Source: DATIYF01 sp035517775
Lineage (GTDB): Bacteria > Acidobacteriota > Terriglobia > Terriglobales > Acidobacteriaceae
Length of the DNA stretch: 64,000 nt
Direction: 5' to 3'
Assembly: GCA_035517775.1 (NCBI GenBank)
Contig: DATIYF010000024.1
Span: forward strand, 62,001-126,000
Below are positions 15,975 to 24,499 of the stretch, one piece after another. Under the pieces are notes generated by a model that saw only the letters and a list, made by a program, of their open reading frames with translations, made no database searches and was not told the DNA's origin. Position 1 is the first letter of the stretch. Every line of letters begins with the position of its first letter. A program made the translations under genes and the position numbers.

Positions 15975-16925
15975 ATGTCTTCCATAGCCAGCAACGATGC
16001 GCGGGCGGCTTTGTCCTCGGGATGGGGAAGCCTACCGGCGGAATACGCCATTCCCGAGCAGGCGCCGGCTCTGGCTGAAGCGCAGGCGTACTGCCGCCGC
16101 CTGGCACGCACCCACTACGAAAATTTCTCGGTCGCCACCTGGTTTCTGCCGCAGCGCCTGCGGCAGCATTTCTTCAACGTTTATGCCTACTGCCGAATCT
16201 CGGATGATCTGGGAGATGAGGTGGGCGATGCCGGAGCCTCATTGCAATTGCTGGATGAGTGGGAGGCTGAACTGGAGGCATGTTACCAGGGAGGCCCTCG
16301 GCATCCGGTTTTTGTGGCGCTGGGGGAGACGGTGCGGCTTTTCGATATTCCCCGCCAGCCCTTCTCCGATCTGCTGACCGCGTTCCGGCAAGATCAGAGA
16401 ATTACGCGCTATGCGACCTTCGACGAGTTGATCGGCTACTGCCGCTACTCGGCAAATCCGGTAGGCCGCTTGGTGCTGTATCTATGCGGCTATCGCGATG
16501 CCGAGCGCCAGCAGCTTTCCGACTTCACCTGCAGCGCCTTGCAGCTGGCCAACTTCTGGCAGGATGTGAGCGTGGATTATGCCAAAGGGCGGATTTATCT
16601 TCCCTCGGAAGACCTGGCGCGATTCGGCGTAACCGAAGCAGACATTGCCGCCAAGAACAACAGCCCGGCCTTCTGCGAGATGATGAAATTTGAAGTGGCT
16701 CGGGCACGGGAGTGGTTTGCCAAGGGTCTGCCCCTGGCGGGCAAGGTGAACTCGGAACTGGCCATTGATATCGAGCTGTTCAGCCGGGGCGGCCAGCAGA
16801 TTCTGAAGGCCATTGAACTGCAGGGCTGTGCGGTGCTGGGGCGGCGGCCGGTGATTTCGAAATCCCGCAGGCTGGCGCTGGTGGCGCAGGCGGCGATGGG
16901 AAAGCTGTTGGGAAGAAGAGTATGA
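15975..16925 (+). CDS. hpnC: HpnC, hydroxysqualene synthase
   Basis: Squalene/phytoene synthase-family enzyme that converts presqualene diphosphate to hydroxysqualene in the HpnCDE route. First Asp-rich motif DDLGDE at residues 77-82 and second motif DVSVD at 197-201 (ANFWQDVSVDYAKGRIYLP). The N-terminal ARTHYENFSVATWFLP is characteristic of HpnC. 316 residues. The ATG follows GGAGACGGAA. The stop overlaps the hpnD start as ATGA. Confidence 0.95.
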   Translation: MSSIASNDARAALSSGWGSLPAEYAIPEQAPALAEAQAYCRRLARTHYENFSVATWFLPQRLRQHFFNVYAYCRISDDLGDEVGDAGASLQLLDEWEAELEACYQGGPRHPVFVALGETVRLFDIPRQPFSDLLTAFRQDQRITRYATFDELIGYCRYSANPVGRLVLYLCGYRDAERQQLSDFTCSALQLANFWQDVSVDYAKGRIYLPSEDLARFGVTEADIAAKNNSPAFCEMMKFEVARAREWFAKGLPLAGKVNSELAIDIELFSRGGQQILKAIELQGCAVLGRRPVISKSRRLALVAQAAMGKLLGRRV

Positions 16926-17878
16926 GCACTGCGGTGCAGGAAATTTCGGCGGCGGCGGCTCCCAGCGAGTCGCAACTGGCGGTAGCCTACGCCGTCTGCC
17001 GCGACATTACCCGCGCGGCAGCCAGAAATTTCTACTATGCATTCCTGGTTCTGCCCAAGCGCAAGCGGCGGGCGTTGTGCGCGGTTTATGCCTTCATGCG
17101 CCGCTGCGACGATATTGCCGATGACGCCTCAATTTCTGTGCAGGAGCGGCGGCGCAAGCTGGCGGACTGGCTGGAGGCCTGGCACAGGGCACAGGCCGGC
17201 CGGGCCACCGATGATCCCATCCTGCTCGCGCTCACCGATGCCCAGCGGCGCTTTTCCATCCCCGCCGTGTTGCTCGACCAGCTGGCCCATGGCACGGCCA
17301 TGGACCTGGAAGAGGCCATGCCCGACGTGCCGGGCACGGCCGCCCGCGAGGGCGACCGGCCGCTGATTGTGCATTACAAGACCTTCGACGATTTGTATCT
17401 CTATTGCTACCGGGTGGCCTCGGTCGTCGGACTGGTGTGCATTCGCATCTTCGGGTATCGCGACCAGCAGGCTGAGGCATTCGCCGAGAAGCTGGGGCTG
17501 GCCTTCCAGCTCACCAACATAATTCGCGATGTGAGGGAGGACGCTTTGATGGAGCGCGTGTATCTTCCGGAAGAAGATTTCGCGCGCTTTGGAGTTTCCC
17601 CTTACGAATTGCTCTCTTCGAGTGACGCCAGCCGCTTCGCCGGGCTGCTGGGTCTGGAGGCGGAGCGCGCCCGCGAGTACTATGGCGCGGCCGAGAAACT
17701 CATTCCGCTGATTGAGGAAGACAGCCAGCCCGCGCTCTGGGTGCTGAGCACGATCTACCAGAGGCTGCTCGAGAAGATTGTGCGCCGCCAGTACGACGTT
17801 TTTCACGGCAAGATCAGCGTGCCGACGCGCGAGAAGCTGGTCATCCTGGGAAAGGGCTTTCTCAAGCGCCTCGTGTGA
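16922..17878 (+). CDS. hpnD: HpnD, presqualene diphosphate synthase
   Basis: Condenses two farnesyl diphosphates to presqualene diphosphate. Asp-rich motifs DDIADD (residues 63-68) and RDVRED (201-206) coordinate magnesium; SNFYYAFLVLP-like N-terminal sequence (ARNFYYAFLVLPKRKR) is typical. 318 residues. It starts with the ATG of an ATGA overlap with hpnC, so the two synthases should be made in equal amounts. Confidence 0.95.
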   Translation: MSTAVQEISAAAAPSESQLAVAYAVCRDITRAAARNFYYAFLVLPKRKRRALCAVYAFMRRCDDIADDASISVQERRRKLADWLEAWHRAQAGRATDDPILLALTDAQRRFSIPAVLLDQLAHGTAMDLEEAMPDVPGTAAREGDRPLIVHYKTFDDLYLYCYRVASVVGLVCIRIFGYRDQQAEAFAEKLGLAFQLTNIIRDVREDALMERVYLPEEDFARFGVSPYELLSSSDASRFAGLLGLEAERAREYYGAAEKLIPLIEEDSQPALWVLSTIYQRLLEKIVRRQYDVFHGKISVPTREKLVILGKGFLKRLV

Positions 17879-19293
17879 CGATGACGCAGCAGTGGACCAA
17901 AGCTCCCCGGGTGGCGATCGTAGGCGGCGGTCTGGCCGGCCTGGCGGCTGGCTGCGCCCTGGCGGAAAGCGGCCTGCGGGTTTCGCTCTTCGAGCGGCGG
18001 CCTTACCTGGGTGGCCGCGCTTCTTCTTACGAGCACCCCTCCACCGGCGAGGTGGTGGATAACTGCCAGCACGTGCTGCTCGGCTGCTGCACCAATCTGA
18101 TCGAGTTCTACCAGCGCATTGGGGTGGCGGAAAAGATTCGCTGGTATGACCATCTTACATTTCTCGAGCCGGGCGGAAGAGCTTCGGTGATCTCGCCGTG
18201 CTGGCTGCCCGCCCCGCTGCACACGGCGCCGGCGTTTCTGCAGGCTGCCTGCCTGAGCCTTTCCGACAAATTTGCGATTGGGCTGGCCATGGCCGCGCTG
18301 GCCTCTGCGGAGCCGGAGGATAACGGCGAATCGTTTCTGGCCTGGCTGCGGCAGCATGGCCAGACCGAGCCTGCGATTGAGCGCTTCTGGCGAACGGTTC
18401 TGGTGAGCGCGCTGAACGAAGAAATTGACCGGGTTTCGGTGCCTTATGCGGCGCAGGTGGTGCGCGAGTCGTTTTTGAAGTCTGCGGCCGCGGGGCGCAT
18501 GGGGGTGCCCACAGTCCCGCTCAGCGAACTCTACAATTCGGCGGGAGAGTACATCCGCTCGCGGGGTGGGGAAGTTCGCCTGCGCTGCGGGGTGGAGGCT
18601 TTTCGCGCCGAGTTTGCGGGTACGAAGCTGTGCTTCGCCGAGGGCGAGGCCAACTTTGACTTTGTGGTATTGGCGGTGCCCTTCGATGGCCTGCCGCGGC
18701 TGCTGCCGGATACCTCGGCGGCTGAGCCCTTGAAGCAGGCGATCAGCCGCTTCGAAAGTTCCCCCATCACCGGAATCCATCTTTGGTTCGACCGGCAGAT
18801 TACCGATCTGGACCATGCCGTGCTGCTCGACCGGACAATTCAATGGATGTTTCACAAGTCGAAGCTGCTGGGGAGAGCAACAGGCAACGGCAGCCACGGC
18901 GGGAGCTATGTGGAGCTGGTGGTGAGTTCCTCCAAGAGCCTGGTGGAAAAATCGCGGAGCGAGATCATCGAGCTGGCAGTGCGGGAGCTGGGGGAATTCT
19001 TTCCCGCGGCGCGAGAGGCGAAGCTGATCAAATCCACCGTGATCAAAGAGGTCCATGCCACGTATTCACCACGGCCGGGCGTGGATGCGCATCGTCCCAA
19101 GCCGGAAACCGTGTGGCCGCGGGTGTTCCTGGCCGGCGACTGGACGGCCACCGGCTGGCCGGCCACGATGGAAGGCGCCGTGCGCAGCGGGTACGTGGCG
19201 GCGCAATGCGTGGCGCGGGCGGGAGGGGTGCGCAATGCGGCCTTCCTGATTCCGGGCCTTGCGCCCGCCGGGTTCATGCGGCTATTTGGGTAG
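17875..19293 (+). CDS. hpnE: HpnE, hydroxysqualene dehydroxylase (FAD)
   Basis: FAD-dependent amine-oxidase-family protein that reduces hydroxysqualene to squalene, completing HpnCDE. Dinucleotide motif GGGLAG at residues 17-22, followed by FERRPYLGGRASS and the HpnE signature DNCQHVLLGCCTNLIEFY. C-terminal FAD contact VFLAGDWTATGWPATMEGAVRSG. A GTG at 17875 overlaps the hpnD stop; the ATG at 17881 is equally plausible. Last gene of the plus-strand hopanoid operon. Confidence 0.95.
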   Translation: MTMTQQWTKAPRVAIVGGGLAGLAAGCALAESGLRVSLFERRPYLGGRASSYEHPSTGEVVDNCQHVLLGCCTNLIEFYQRIGVAEKIRWYDHLTFLEPGGRASVISPCWLPAPLHTAPAFLQAACLSLSDKFAIGLAMAALASAEPEDNGESFLAWLRQHGQTEPAIERFWRTVLVSALNEEIDRVSVPYAAQVVRESFLKSAAAGRMGVPTVPLSELYNSAGEYIRSRGGEVRLRCGVEAFRAEFAGTKLCFAEGEANFDFVVLAVPFDGLPRLLPDTSAAEPLKQAISRFESSPITGIHLWFDRQITDLDHAVLLDRTIQWMFHKSKLLGRATGNGSHGGSYVELVVSSSKSLVEKSRSEIIELAVRELGEFFPAAREAKLIKSTVIKEVHATYSPRPGVDAHRPKPETVWPRVFLAGDWTATGWPATMEGAVRSGYVAAQCVARAGGVRNAAFLIPGLAPAGFMRLFG

Positions 19294-19307
19294 GCGGAGA
19301 TAAAGAC

Positions 19308-19327
19308 GCAGCGAGCCAGGTCGCTGC
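19308..19327. terminator. Candidate bidirectional hairpin between convergent hpnE and SMP-30 genes
   Basis: Perfect 7-bp stem (GCAGCGA with TCGCTGC) around a 6-base loop, in the 36-bp gap between two convergent stop codons. There is no T-run, so it may instead be a stop for RNA decay rather than a classic intrinsic terminator. Confidence 0.35.
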
Positions 19328-19329
19328 AG

Positions 19330-20373
19330 TTACGGTTTTACGCCCACAACCTTGGCGCGGATGCGATACAGGCTGGTGCTGCCGGTGATGTAGAGCGTTT
19401 TTGCGTCGGCATCACCCCAGGCCACGTTGGCCACCACTTCAGGCACCTTGATGGTTCCCAGGTGCTTGCCTTCGGGGGAAATGATCCACACTCCGCCCGG
19501 CCCCGCGCCCCACAGGTTTCCTTTCTTATCCACGCGAATCCCATCCGGGCCGCCCTTGGCTGGCTCGGAAGAGGCATCGCAAAACAGCATGCCGTCTGAA
19601 ACCGAGCCATCGAGCTGAACCCGGTAGCGCATCCAGACACGCTTGCCGGAATCGGCAATGTACAGATACTTCTCGTCCGGCGAGAACGCGATGCCGTTGG
19701 GCCGGGGCAGGTCTTTGATCACGAGCTGCAAAGCGCCGCGGTCGGGCGGCGCCCCGGGCTTCTGTTGCGTGGCGCCGGGGATACGGTAAACGCCGTTGAC
19801 CTTCAGTTCCTTCAAGGGATCGTCATCGCCCTGAGTGGGTAGGCCGTAGGGCGGGTCGGTGAAATACAGAGAGCCATCGGACTTATAGACCAGATCATTC
19901 GGGCTGTTGAGCTTCTTGCCCTGGTAAGAATCGGCGAGGATGGTGATCGGCGCGTATGGGTTAAGCGATTCCAGGCGCCAGACAGTACGACCAGCATGCC
20001 CCGCGACCGTGACCCGGCCCTGGGCGTCAACAGTCATGCCGTTAGAGCCGGGCTCGGGGCCTTTGTAGGGCTCGGCGCCCTTGTAGCCGCTGGGGTGCAT
20101 AAAGACGCTGGCGCCCTTGCCGGGAACCCATTGATCAATATTGTTGGCGGGAATTTCGGCGAACAGCAGAGTGCCGGCGCGGGTCCATACCGGGCCTTCC
20201 GTCCATTTGTCGAAGCCGGTGGCAATGCGCTCGAGCTTCGCCTTGGGCGCGATCAGCTTGTTGAGAGCAGGGTCGAGCTTCTGAACGTCCTGAGAGAAGG
20301 CGAGCGCGGAGGCGGCGGCGCAGATTGCGACCACGAGAACGGAGGCACGCAGGGGGAGTTTCATGGGCGCCAT
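19330..20373 (-). CDS. Secreted SMP-30/gluconolactonase-family protein
   Basis: Six-bladed propeller of the SMP-30/gluconolactonase/LRE family, about 347 residues, with a signal peptide (MKLPLRASVLVVAICAAASALAFSQ). Metal-site motifs of the family are visible: WTEGPVW, NSPNDLVY with SLYFTDPPYG, and LPRPNGIAFSPDEKYLYIADSG. It should act in the periplasm as a sugar lactonase or related hydrolase. The start could also be the ATG at 20364. It follows the SMR pair and hpnJ on the same strand, but a 138-bp gap with a tandem repeat separates it from them. Confidence 0.85.
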   Translation of the reverse strand: MAPMKLPLRASVLVVAICAAASALAFSQDVQKLDPALNKLIAPKAKLERIATGFDKWTEGPVWTRAGTLLFAEIPANNIDQWVPGKGASVFMHPSGYKGAEPYKGPEPGSNGMTVDAQGRVTVAGHAGRTVWRLESLNPYAPITILADSYQGKKLNSPNDLVYKSDGSLYFTDPPYGLPTQGDDDPLKELKVNGVYRIPGATQQKPGAPPDRGALQLVIKDLPRPNGIAFSPDEKYLYIADSGKRVWMRYRVQLDGSVSDGMLFCDASSEPAKGGPDGIRVDKKGNLWGAGPGGVWIISPEGKHLGTIKVPEVVANVAWGDADAKTLYITGSTSLYRIRAKVVGVKP

Positions 20374-20423
20374 TGTACACGCGGTGCCCGGATACGGACC
20401 TTCATCCGATAAAACTAACCACA

Positions 20424-20513
20424 GAGGACGCGGAGGACACAGAGGAAGCAGAGGACGCAGAGGAAGCAGAGGAAGCAGAGGACGCGGAGGAAGCAGAGGA
20501 AGCAGAGGAAACT
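20424..20513. repeat. 9-bp tandem repeat, ten units
   Basis: Ten uninterrupted 9-base units of the form GAGGAAGCA or GAGGACGCG/A, with one GAGGACACA and a final GAGGAAACT. It runs to the last codon of the downstream SMR-like gene. The unit resembles the CACAGAGGACACAGAGG-type spacer found in other environmental genomes. Copy number may vary between strains. Confidence 0.9.
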
Positions 20514-20892
20514 ACACCGCCAGCAGGGCCACGCCTGCGGCGACGAACACCGCCGCCAGCCAGCGGCGGTGGTCCAGGCGCTCGTGCAGAAAGATTTTGG
20601 CGGCTACCGCGTTGCCCACGAATGTGAGGGAAGCGGCCGCAGGAGCGACCAAGCTCACATCTCCCCAGGAGAGGCCGAAGAGCAGGCTGTAGAAGGCAAG
20701 GGCCATGGCGCCCAGGCCGAAAAAGAAGCTGGGATTGCGCAAGACCCGGCCGATTACAGCCAGCAGGCCGTAGCTGCGCCACAGCCGTCCGACATCCCCC
20801 ACTTGCTTCATGGCGCGGGAGAGCAGCACATCGCCGGCGACCGAGGCGGTCACAATGGCGGCCACCGCGCCCCAGGCGTAGAGCGCTTTCAT
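20512..20892 (-). CDS. SMR/EamA-like small membrane protein, subunit B
   Basis: 126 residues with four predicted membrane helices, the size of a half-transporter of the small multidrug resistance/DMT superfamily. Motifs: GDVLLSRAMKQVGD in helix 1-loop 1, VAPAAASLTFVGNAVAAKIFLHERL in helices 3-4, and a final GVALLAV. It resembles the ArnE/ArnF lipid-sugar flippase subunits more than QacE-type drug pumps (inference). The start overlaps the preceding paralogue by 4 bp. The stop borders the 9-bp tandem repeat. Confidence 0.75.
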   Translation of the reverse strand: MKALYAWGAVAAIVTASVAGDVLLSRAMKQVGDVGRLWRSYGLLAVIGRVLRNPSFFFGLGAMALAFYSLLFGLSWGDVSLVAPAAASLTFVGNAVAAKIFLHERLDHRRWLAAVFVAAGVALLAV

Positions 20893-21320
20893 GGCTCCCT
20901 CGCAGAAACCGCTTCGGCCATGGGCTCGCCCGTTTGCGTGTGGCGGTGGGTGAGGACGGGGCCGCGGGTCACGAAGCCTACGCCCGCGGAAATCAGCACG
21001 ATACCCAGCCAGCGAGTCAGCGTGACCTGCTCGTGCAGCACGAATTTTGCCATGAGCGCCAGCAGAACGTAGCCCAGCGAAGTAGCCGGCAGCACGTAGG
21101 TGAGATCAGCGAACGACAGCGCCGCCATGTACGAAGCGAAAAAGGCGAGCAGCAGAAGAATGCCAAGCCCCACCCAGGGATTGAACACCGCAAGAATGAG
21201 AGCGGGCAGATGATGCAGCGAGAGGGTGCCTTCCTGGCGCATGCCGCGGGAAAGCAGGCAATCGCCCGCGGGAGAAAAAACCGTGACGCCCGCCAGCACC
21301 AGATACTTGCGAAAACTCAC
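20889..21320 (-). CDS. SMR/EamA-like small membrane protein, subunit A
   Basis: 143 residues with four membrane helices and a polar C-terminal tail. It shares the GDCLLSRGMRQEG motif and the ADLTYVLPATSLGYVLLALMAKFVLHEQV segment with its neighbour, so the two are paralogues and probably a heterodimer. It lies 9 bp downstream of hpnJ, which suggests movement of a hopanoid or another polyprenyl-linked lipid across the membrane; drug export is the alternative. Confidence 0.75.
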   Translation of the reverse strand: MSFRKYLVLAGVTVFSPAGDCLLSRGMRQEGTLSLHHLPALILAVFNPWVGLGILLLLAFFASYMAALSFADLTYVLPATSLGYVLLALMAKFVLHEQVTLTRWLGIVLISAGVGFVTRGPVLTHRHTQTGEPMAEAVSAREP

Positions 21321-21329
21321 GCGGTCTTC

Positions 21330-22808
21330 CTAGACATTCAGGGGCGCGGGGGCGGTGGAAGAGGCTTCCTGGCCGCGCTTTGCCTTGACCCATTTGTGAC
21401 GGCTGGCCCGCAGCTTGAGAAAGCTTCTGGCTTCCTTGTACAGGCGCTTGCGCTCGCCGCCATCGAACGCCGCCTTCTTTAGGATGCGAAAGACCGCCCT
21501 GGGGCGGAAGTAATATTCGTCGTAGAAACGGTGCACGGCATCGAGAATTTCTTCCGCCGGCAGGCCAGGATACTGAATGTGAGCCAGCTGGTGGCCGCCT
21601 TCATCCACCATTTTGTTGTCGGCGACCATAAAACCGTTGCTCACGGCATAGTCATAAAGCTCGGTGCCGGGGTAGGCGTGGGCCACGGAGACCTGAATGG
21701 TCTCGACGTCCAGCTCCTTGGCGAAGTTGATGGTGTTGCGGATGGTTTCACGGGTTTCGCCTGGCAGGCCCATGATGAAATCGCCATGAACCACCAGACC
21801 CAGCTTGTGGCAGTCTTTGGTAAATTGGCGGGCGCGCTCGATGGTGGCGCCTTTTTTGATGTTCTTGAGAATCTGCTGATCGCCCGACTCGTAGCCCACG
21901 ATGAGCAGGCGGCAGCCGGCTTCCTTCATGGCTTTGAGCGTCTCGAAGTCCGTGGTGACGCGCGAGGTGCACGACCAGGTGAGCTTCAGCGGCTTCAGCT
22001 TGGCGCAGAGCTCGACGGTGCGCGCTTTCTGGATGTTGAAGGTATCGTCGTCGAAAAAGAACTCCTTCACGTAAGGCCAGTAATCCTTGGCCTTGGCCAT
22101 TTCACGGGCCACATCGTCGCTGGAGCGCTTGCGCCACGGATGCCCGCTCAGGGTCTGCGGCCACAGGCAAAAGGTGCACTGCGCCGGGCAGCCGCGCGTG
22201 GTGTAAAGCGAGACGTAGGGGTGCAACAGGAAGGGTACGTTGTAGCGCCGCACATCCAGATCGCGCTTATACACCTCGGTCACGTGGGGCAGGGAATCGA
22301 GGTCCTGGATTTGTGGCCGGTCGGCATTGTGCACCACCGAGCCATTCTTGCGGTAAGAGATTCCCAGTATCTCCTCGAGTGGCTTGCCCTGGGCAAATTC
22401 CACCACCGAGTAGTCAAATTCCTTGCGGCAGACGAAATCAATGGCCGAGCAGTCTTTCAGCGACTTTTCCGGCAATACGCTGACGTGCGGCCCGACAAAG
22501 GCGATCTTGATCTTCGGGTTCAGGTCTCTGATCTTCTGCACCAGCCGCATATCGCCGGGAAAGCCGGGCGTGCTGGTGAACAGCACCAGGAATTCGTAGT
22601 CTTTGGCGATCTGAATGGTCTCTTCGGCGGAAACGTAATGGGGAGGCGCATCGAGCAGGCGTGCGCCCTCGAGCATTCCGGTGGGATAAGCCAGCCAGAC
22701 CGGGTACCAGTACGATTCGATCTCGCGCGTGGCGGGCCAACGCGAGCCCGCGCCGCCATCAAAATTCTCGAACGACGGCGGATTCAAAAACAATGTCTTC
22801 AATGGCAT
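21330..22808 (-). CDS. hpnJ: HpnJ, hopanoid-associated B12-binding radical SAM protein
   Basis: 492 residues. N-terminal cobalamin-binding-like domain (about 1-170) and radical-SAM domain with cluster cysteines C207, C211, C214 (RGCPAQCTFC), followed by EFFFDDDTFNI and GDFIMGLPGET. The opening LFLNPPSFENFDGGAGSRWPATREIESYWYPVWLAYPTG pattern is typical of HpnJ. In Burkholderia HpnJ is needed to form bacteriohopanetetrol cyclitol ether. No HpnI or HpnK partner is in this window. No ribosome site is visible and a -10 element lies about 10 bp ahead of the ATG, so translation may be leaderless. Confidence 0.92.
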   Translation of the reverse strand: MPLKTLFLNPPSFENFDGGAGSRWPATREIESYWYPVWLAYPTGMLEGARLLDAPPHYVSAEETIQIAKDYEFLVLFTSTPGFPGDMRLVQKIRDLNPKIKIAFVGPHVSVLPEKSLKDCSAIDFVCRKEFDYSVVEFAQGKPLEEILGISYRKNGSVVHNADRPQIQDLDSLPHVTEVYKRDLDVRRYNVPFLLHPYVSLYTTRGCPAQCTFCLWPQTLSGHPWRKRSSDDVAREMAKAKDYWPYVKEFFFDDDTFNIQKARTVELCAKLKPLKLTWSCTSRVTTDFETLKAMKEAGCRLLIVGYESGDQQILKNIKKGATIERARQFTKDCHKLGLVVHGDFIMGLPGETRETIRNTINFAKELDVETIQVSVAHAYPGTELYDYAVSNGFMVADNKMVDEGGHQLAHIQYPGLPAEEILDAVHRFYDEYYFRPRAVFRILKKAAFDGGERKRLYKEARSFLKLRASRHKWVKAKRGQEASSTAPAPLNV

Positions 22809-22817
22809 AGAGGTGTC

Positions 22818-22847
22818 TCTATACTAACATTCCCCTTCATTTGTAAA
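22818..22847 (-). promoter_or_regulatory. Candidate sigma70-type promoter of hpnJ
   Basis: Minus strand: -35 TTTACA (22842-22847), 18-base spacer, -10 TATAGA (22818-22823). The expected start point falls within a few bases of the hpnJ ATG at 22808, giving a leaderless or nearly leaderless mRNA. The pair matches the consensus in 5 and 4 positions. Confidence 0.5.
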
Positions 22848-23093
22848 GCTCAGCGTCCTATGAGTTCTGAGGTTCGCTTTGCACCACCCGAATGGGCCGT
22901 CGCTCAGCTAAGTGTATGTTTTTCAGTTTACTAGACTCAGGCCGCCTCTCGAAAGCCCAGCTTGCCGAACGGACGCCCTGAAGGCCTGAACGGCGATTCA
23001 GGACGCCGGGCGGCGCAAGAGCAGGCACGATCAATAGCGTTTTGTGGAATTCGATAGGGGAGAGCCCTTTTCCGCACTGTCGAATCTCCAGGG

Positions 23094-24407
23094 CTAATTT
23101 CCGGCCATCACCCAACTCTCCAGGCTGCCAGTGGCGCGCAAGAGCGTAATTCGGGCGCGCTCCAGCTCGAAGTTGGCGTCCTGCAGCTGATTGTAGAGGC
23201 CCTCGGCATTGGTGCGGGCATCTTCCAGGTCATGCCAGGTGGCAGTGCCGGCGTTGCTGCGAATCTGTACCGCCTGAAGATTCGACTGCGCGATCTGGTA
23301 TTCCAGATCGGCCACATTCTGCGCGGCGGCCAGCTGCTCCACCGAGCGCTGTAACTTCAAAGTCGCATCCGAAACTTCGTGTCTGGCGGCCATCGCGGCC
23401 TGGTGGGCGCTGATGGCCTCGGCATCGGCGGCCCTGGCTTTGGCATGTTGCGAAGGATTTAGAAACGGGAAGCGGATCACCACTCCCAGGCTGGCATTGT
23501 TGCGCTGGAAGCTGCCGGCGCGGAAGAAATCCTGATAGCCGTTGAAGGTGGCCAGGATGGCGTACTGCGAGGCGAAGTCCACGCTCGGCCACAGGGAACG
23601 ATGTTCGCCGCGGGCGCGGAAATCCTGCGCCGTGGCTTTGTCTTCGGCGGCCTGCACTGCAGGGCTGGTTTGCACGGCTTTGCCGGCCAGATCATCCTGC
23701 TGCTGAATTTCGGGGAGCGCAGGAATGGAGTCGGACACGGTTTCGATCGCGGCGGCGGGCAGCCCGGTCAGCTCGGAGAGCTTTTGCCGCAGGACGTCCA
23801 TCGCGCCCTGGGCCTGCGCCATGCTGAGCCGCGCGCGCGCAACGACAAGTCGCGCCTGGTTGCGCGCCTGGGGATTATCCACGCCCGCCTGAATGCGCTG
23901 GCTGACGACTTGCTCGGCCTGCAGGGCGTCGGCTTCTTCCTGTTGCAGATGGTCTAACTGGCTCTCCCAGCGCGCCAGCTCGGCGTAGCTGAGCACTGTA
24001 TCCTGAATTACCTGGTTGCGTTCGTCTTTGCCCTGGACGGTCGCGGCTTGCCACTCGGTGCGGGCCGCACGGATGAAGTCGCGCAGCGCCGGATTGATGA
24101 GCGCCGATTGCGCGCTGACGTTGACGATGGAGGGAGCCGAGCCCTCCAGAGTCAGGGGATATCCCCAGGTAGCGCCCAGCCCCGAGCCGACCATGAGCTG
24201 CGGAATGTACTGGTCCTTGGACTCGCGATAGGAGGCCAAGGCGCGCTGCTCGTCGGCTTTGGCCGAGGCCATGGTGGTGCTGTGGCTGAGCGCCAGCTCG
24301 ACGGCGCGCTTTAACGGCAGGGGAGTTGCGGCCAGCGGCGCAACCAGAGCAAGAAGGGCAGCCATCAGTAGAAAAACGAAAAAACGGCAGCGCAGAGCAA
24401 GGCTCAT
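23094..24407 (-). CDS. TolC-like outer-membrane efflux protein
   Basis: Outer-membrane channel of a tripartite exporter, 437 residues, with a signal peptide (MSLALRCRFFVFLLMAALLALV). Two repeats of long amphipathic helices with Ala/Gln/Glu-rich heptads (for example QQEEADALQAEQVVSQRIQA and SVEQLAAAQNVADLEYQIAQ) mark the TolC fold. A GTG directly ahead (24410) is an alternative start. Last gene of a three-gene set with a TPR protein and an HlyD-type adaptor. About 285 bp without genes separates it from hpnJ. Confidence 0.88.
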   Translation of the reverse strand: MSLALRCRFFVFLLMAALLALVAPLAATPLPLKRAVELALSHSTTMASAKADEQRALASYRESKDQYIPQLMVGSGLGATWGYPLTLEGSAPSIVNVSAQSALINPALRDFIRAARTEWQAATVQGKDERNQVIQDTVLSYAELARWESQLDHLQQEEADALQAEQVVSQRIQAGVDNPQARNQARLVVARARLSMAQAQGAMDVLRQKLSELTGLPAAAIETVSDSIPALPEIQQQDDLAGKAVQTSPAVQAAEDKATAQDFRARGEHRSLWPSVDFASQYAILATFNGYQDFFRAGSFQRNNASLGVVIRFPFLNPSQHAKARAADAEAISAHQAAMAARHEVSDATLKLQRSVEQLAAAQNVADLEYQIAQSNLQAVQIRSNAGTATWHDLEDARTNAEGLYNQLQDANFELERARITLLRATGSLESWVMAGN

Positions 24408-24499
24408 CACGTACCCCCGAAGAACGATTGAAAGACGCGATTCTAAATCAGCGGGGCGGGGTGGCCGAGGTTGATGAAACCGCGAAGCGGAAAAGCGCC

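Noticed and set aside
17803..19056. A 417-residue minus-strand frame over hpnE
   Set aside because: It is the complement of a well-defined FAD protein and has no recognisable motif.
20402..20782. A minus-strand frame with a Ser-Ser-Ala repeat tail
   Set aside because: It reads the 9-bp tandem repeat in another frame and overlaps the SMR gene, which has the expected four helices.
21531..22934. A 467-residue plus-strand frame over hpnJ
   Set aside because: Antisense to a radical-SAM gene with an intact cluster motif; composition is that of a shadow frame.
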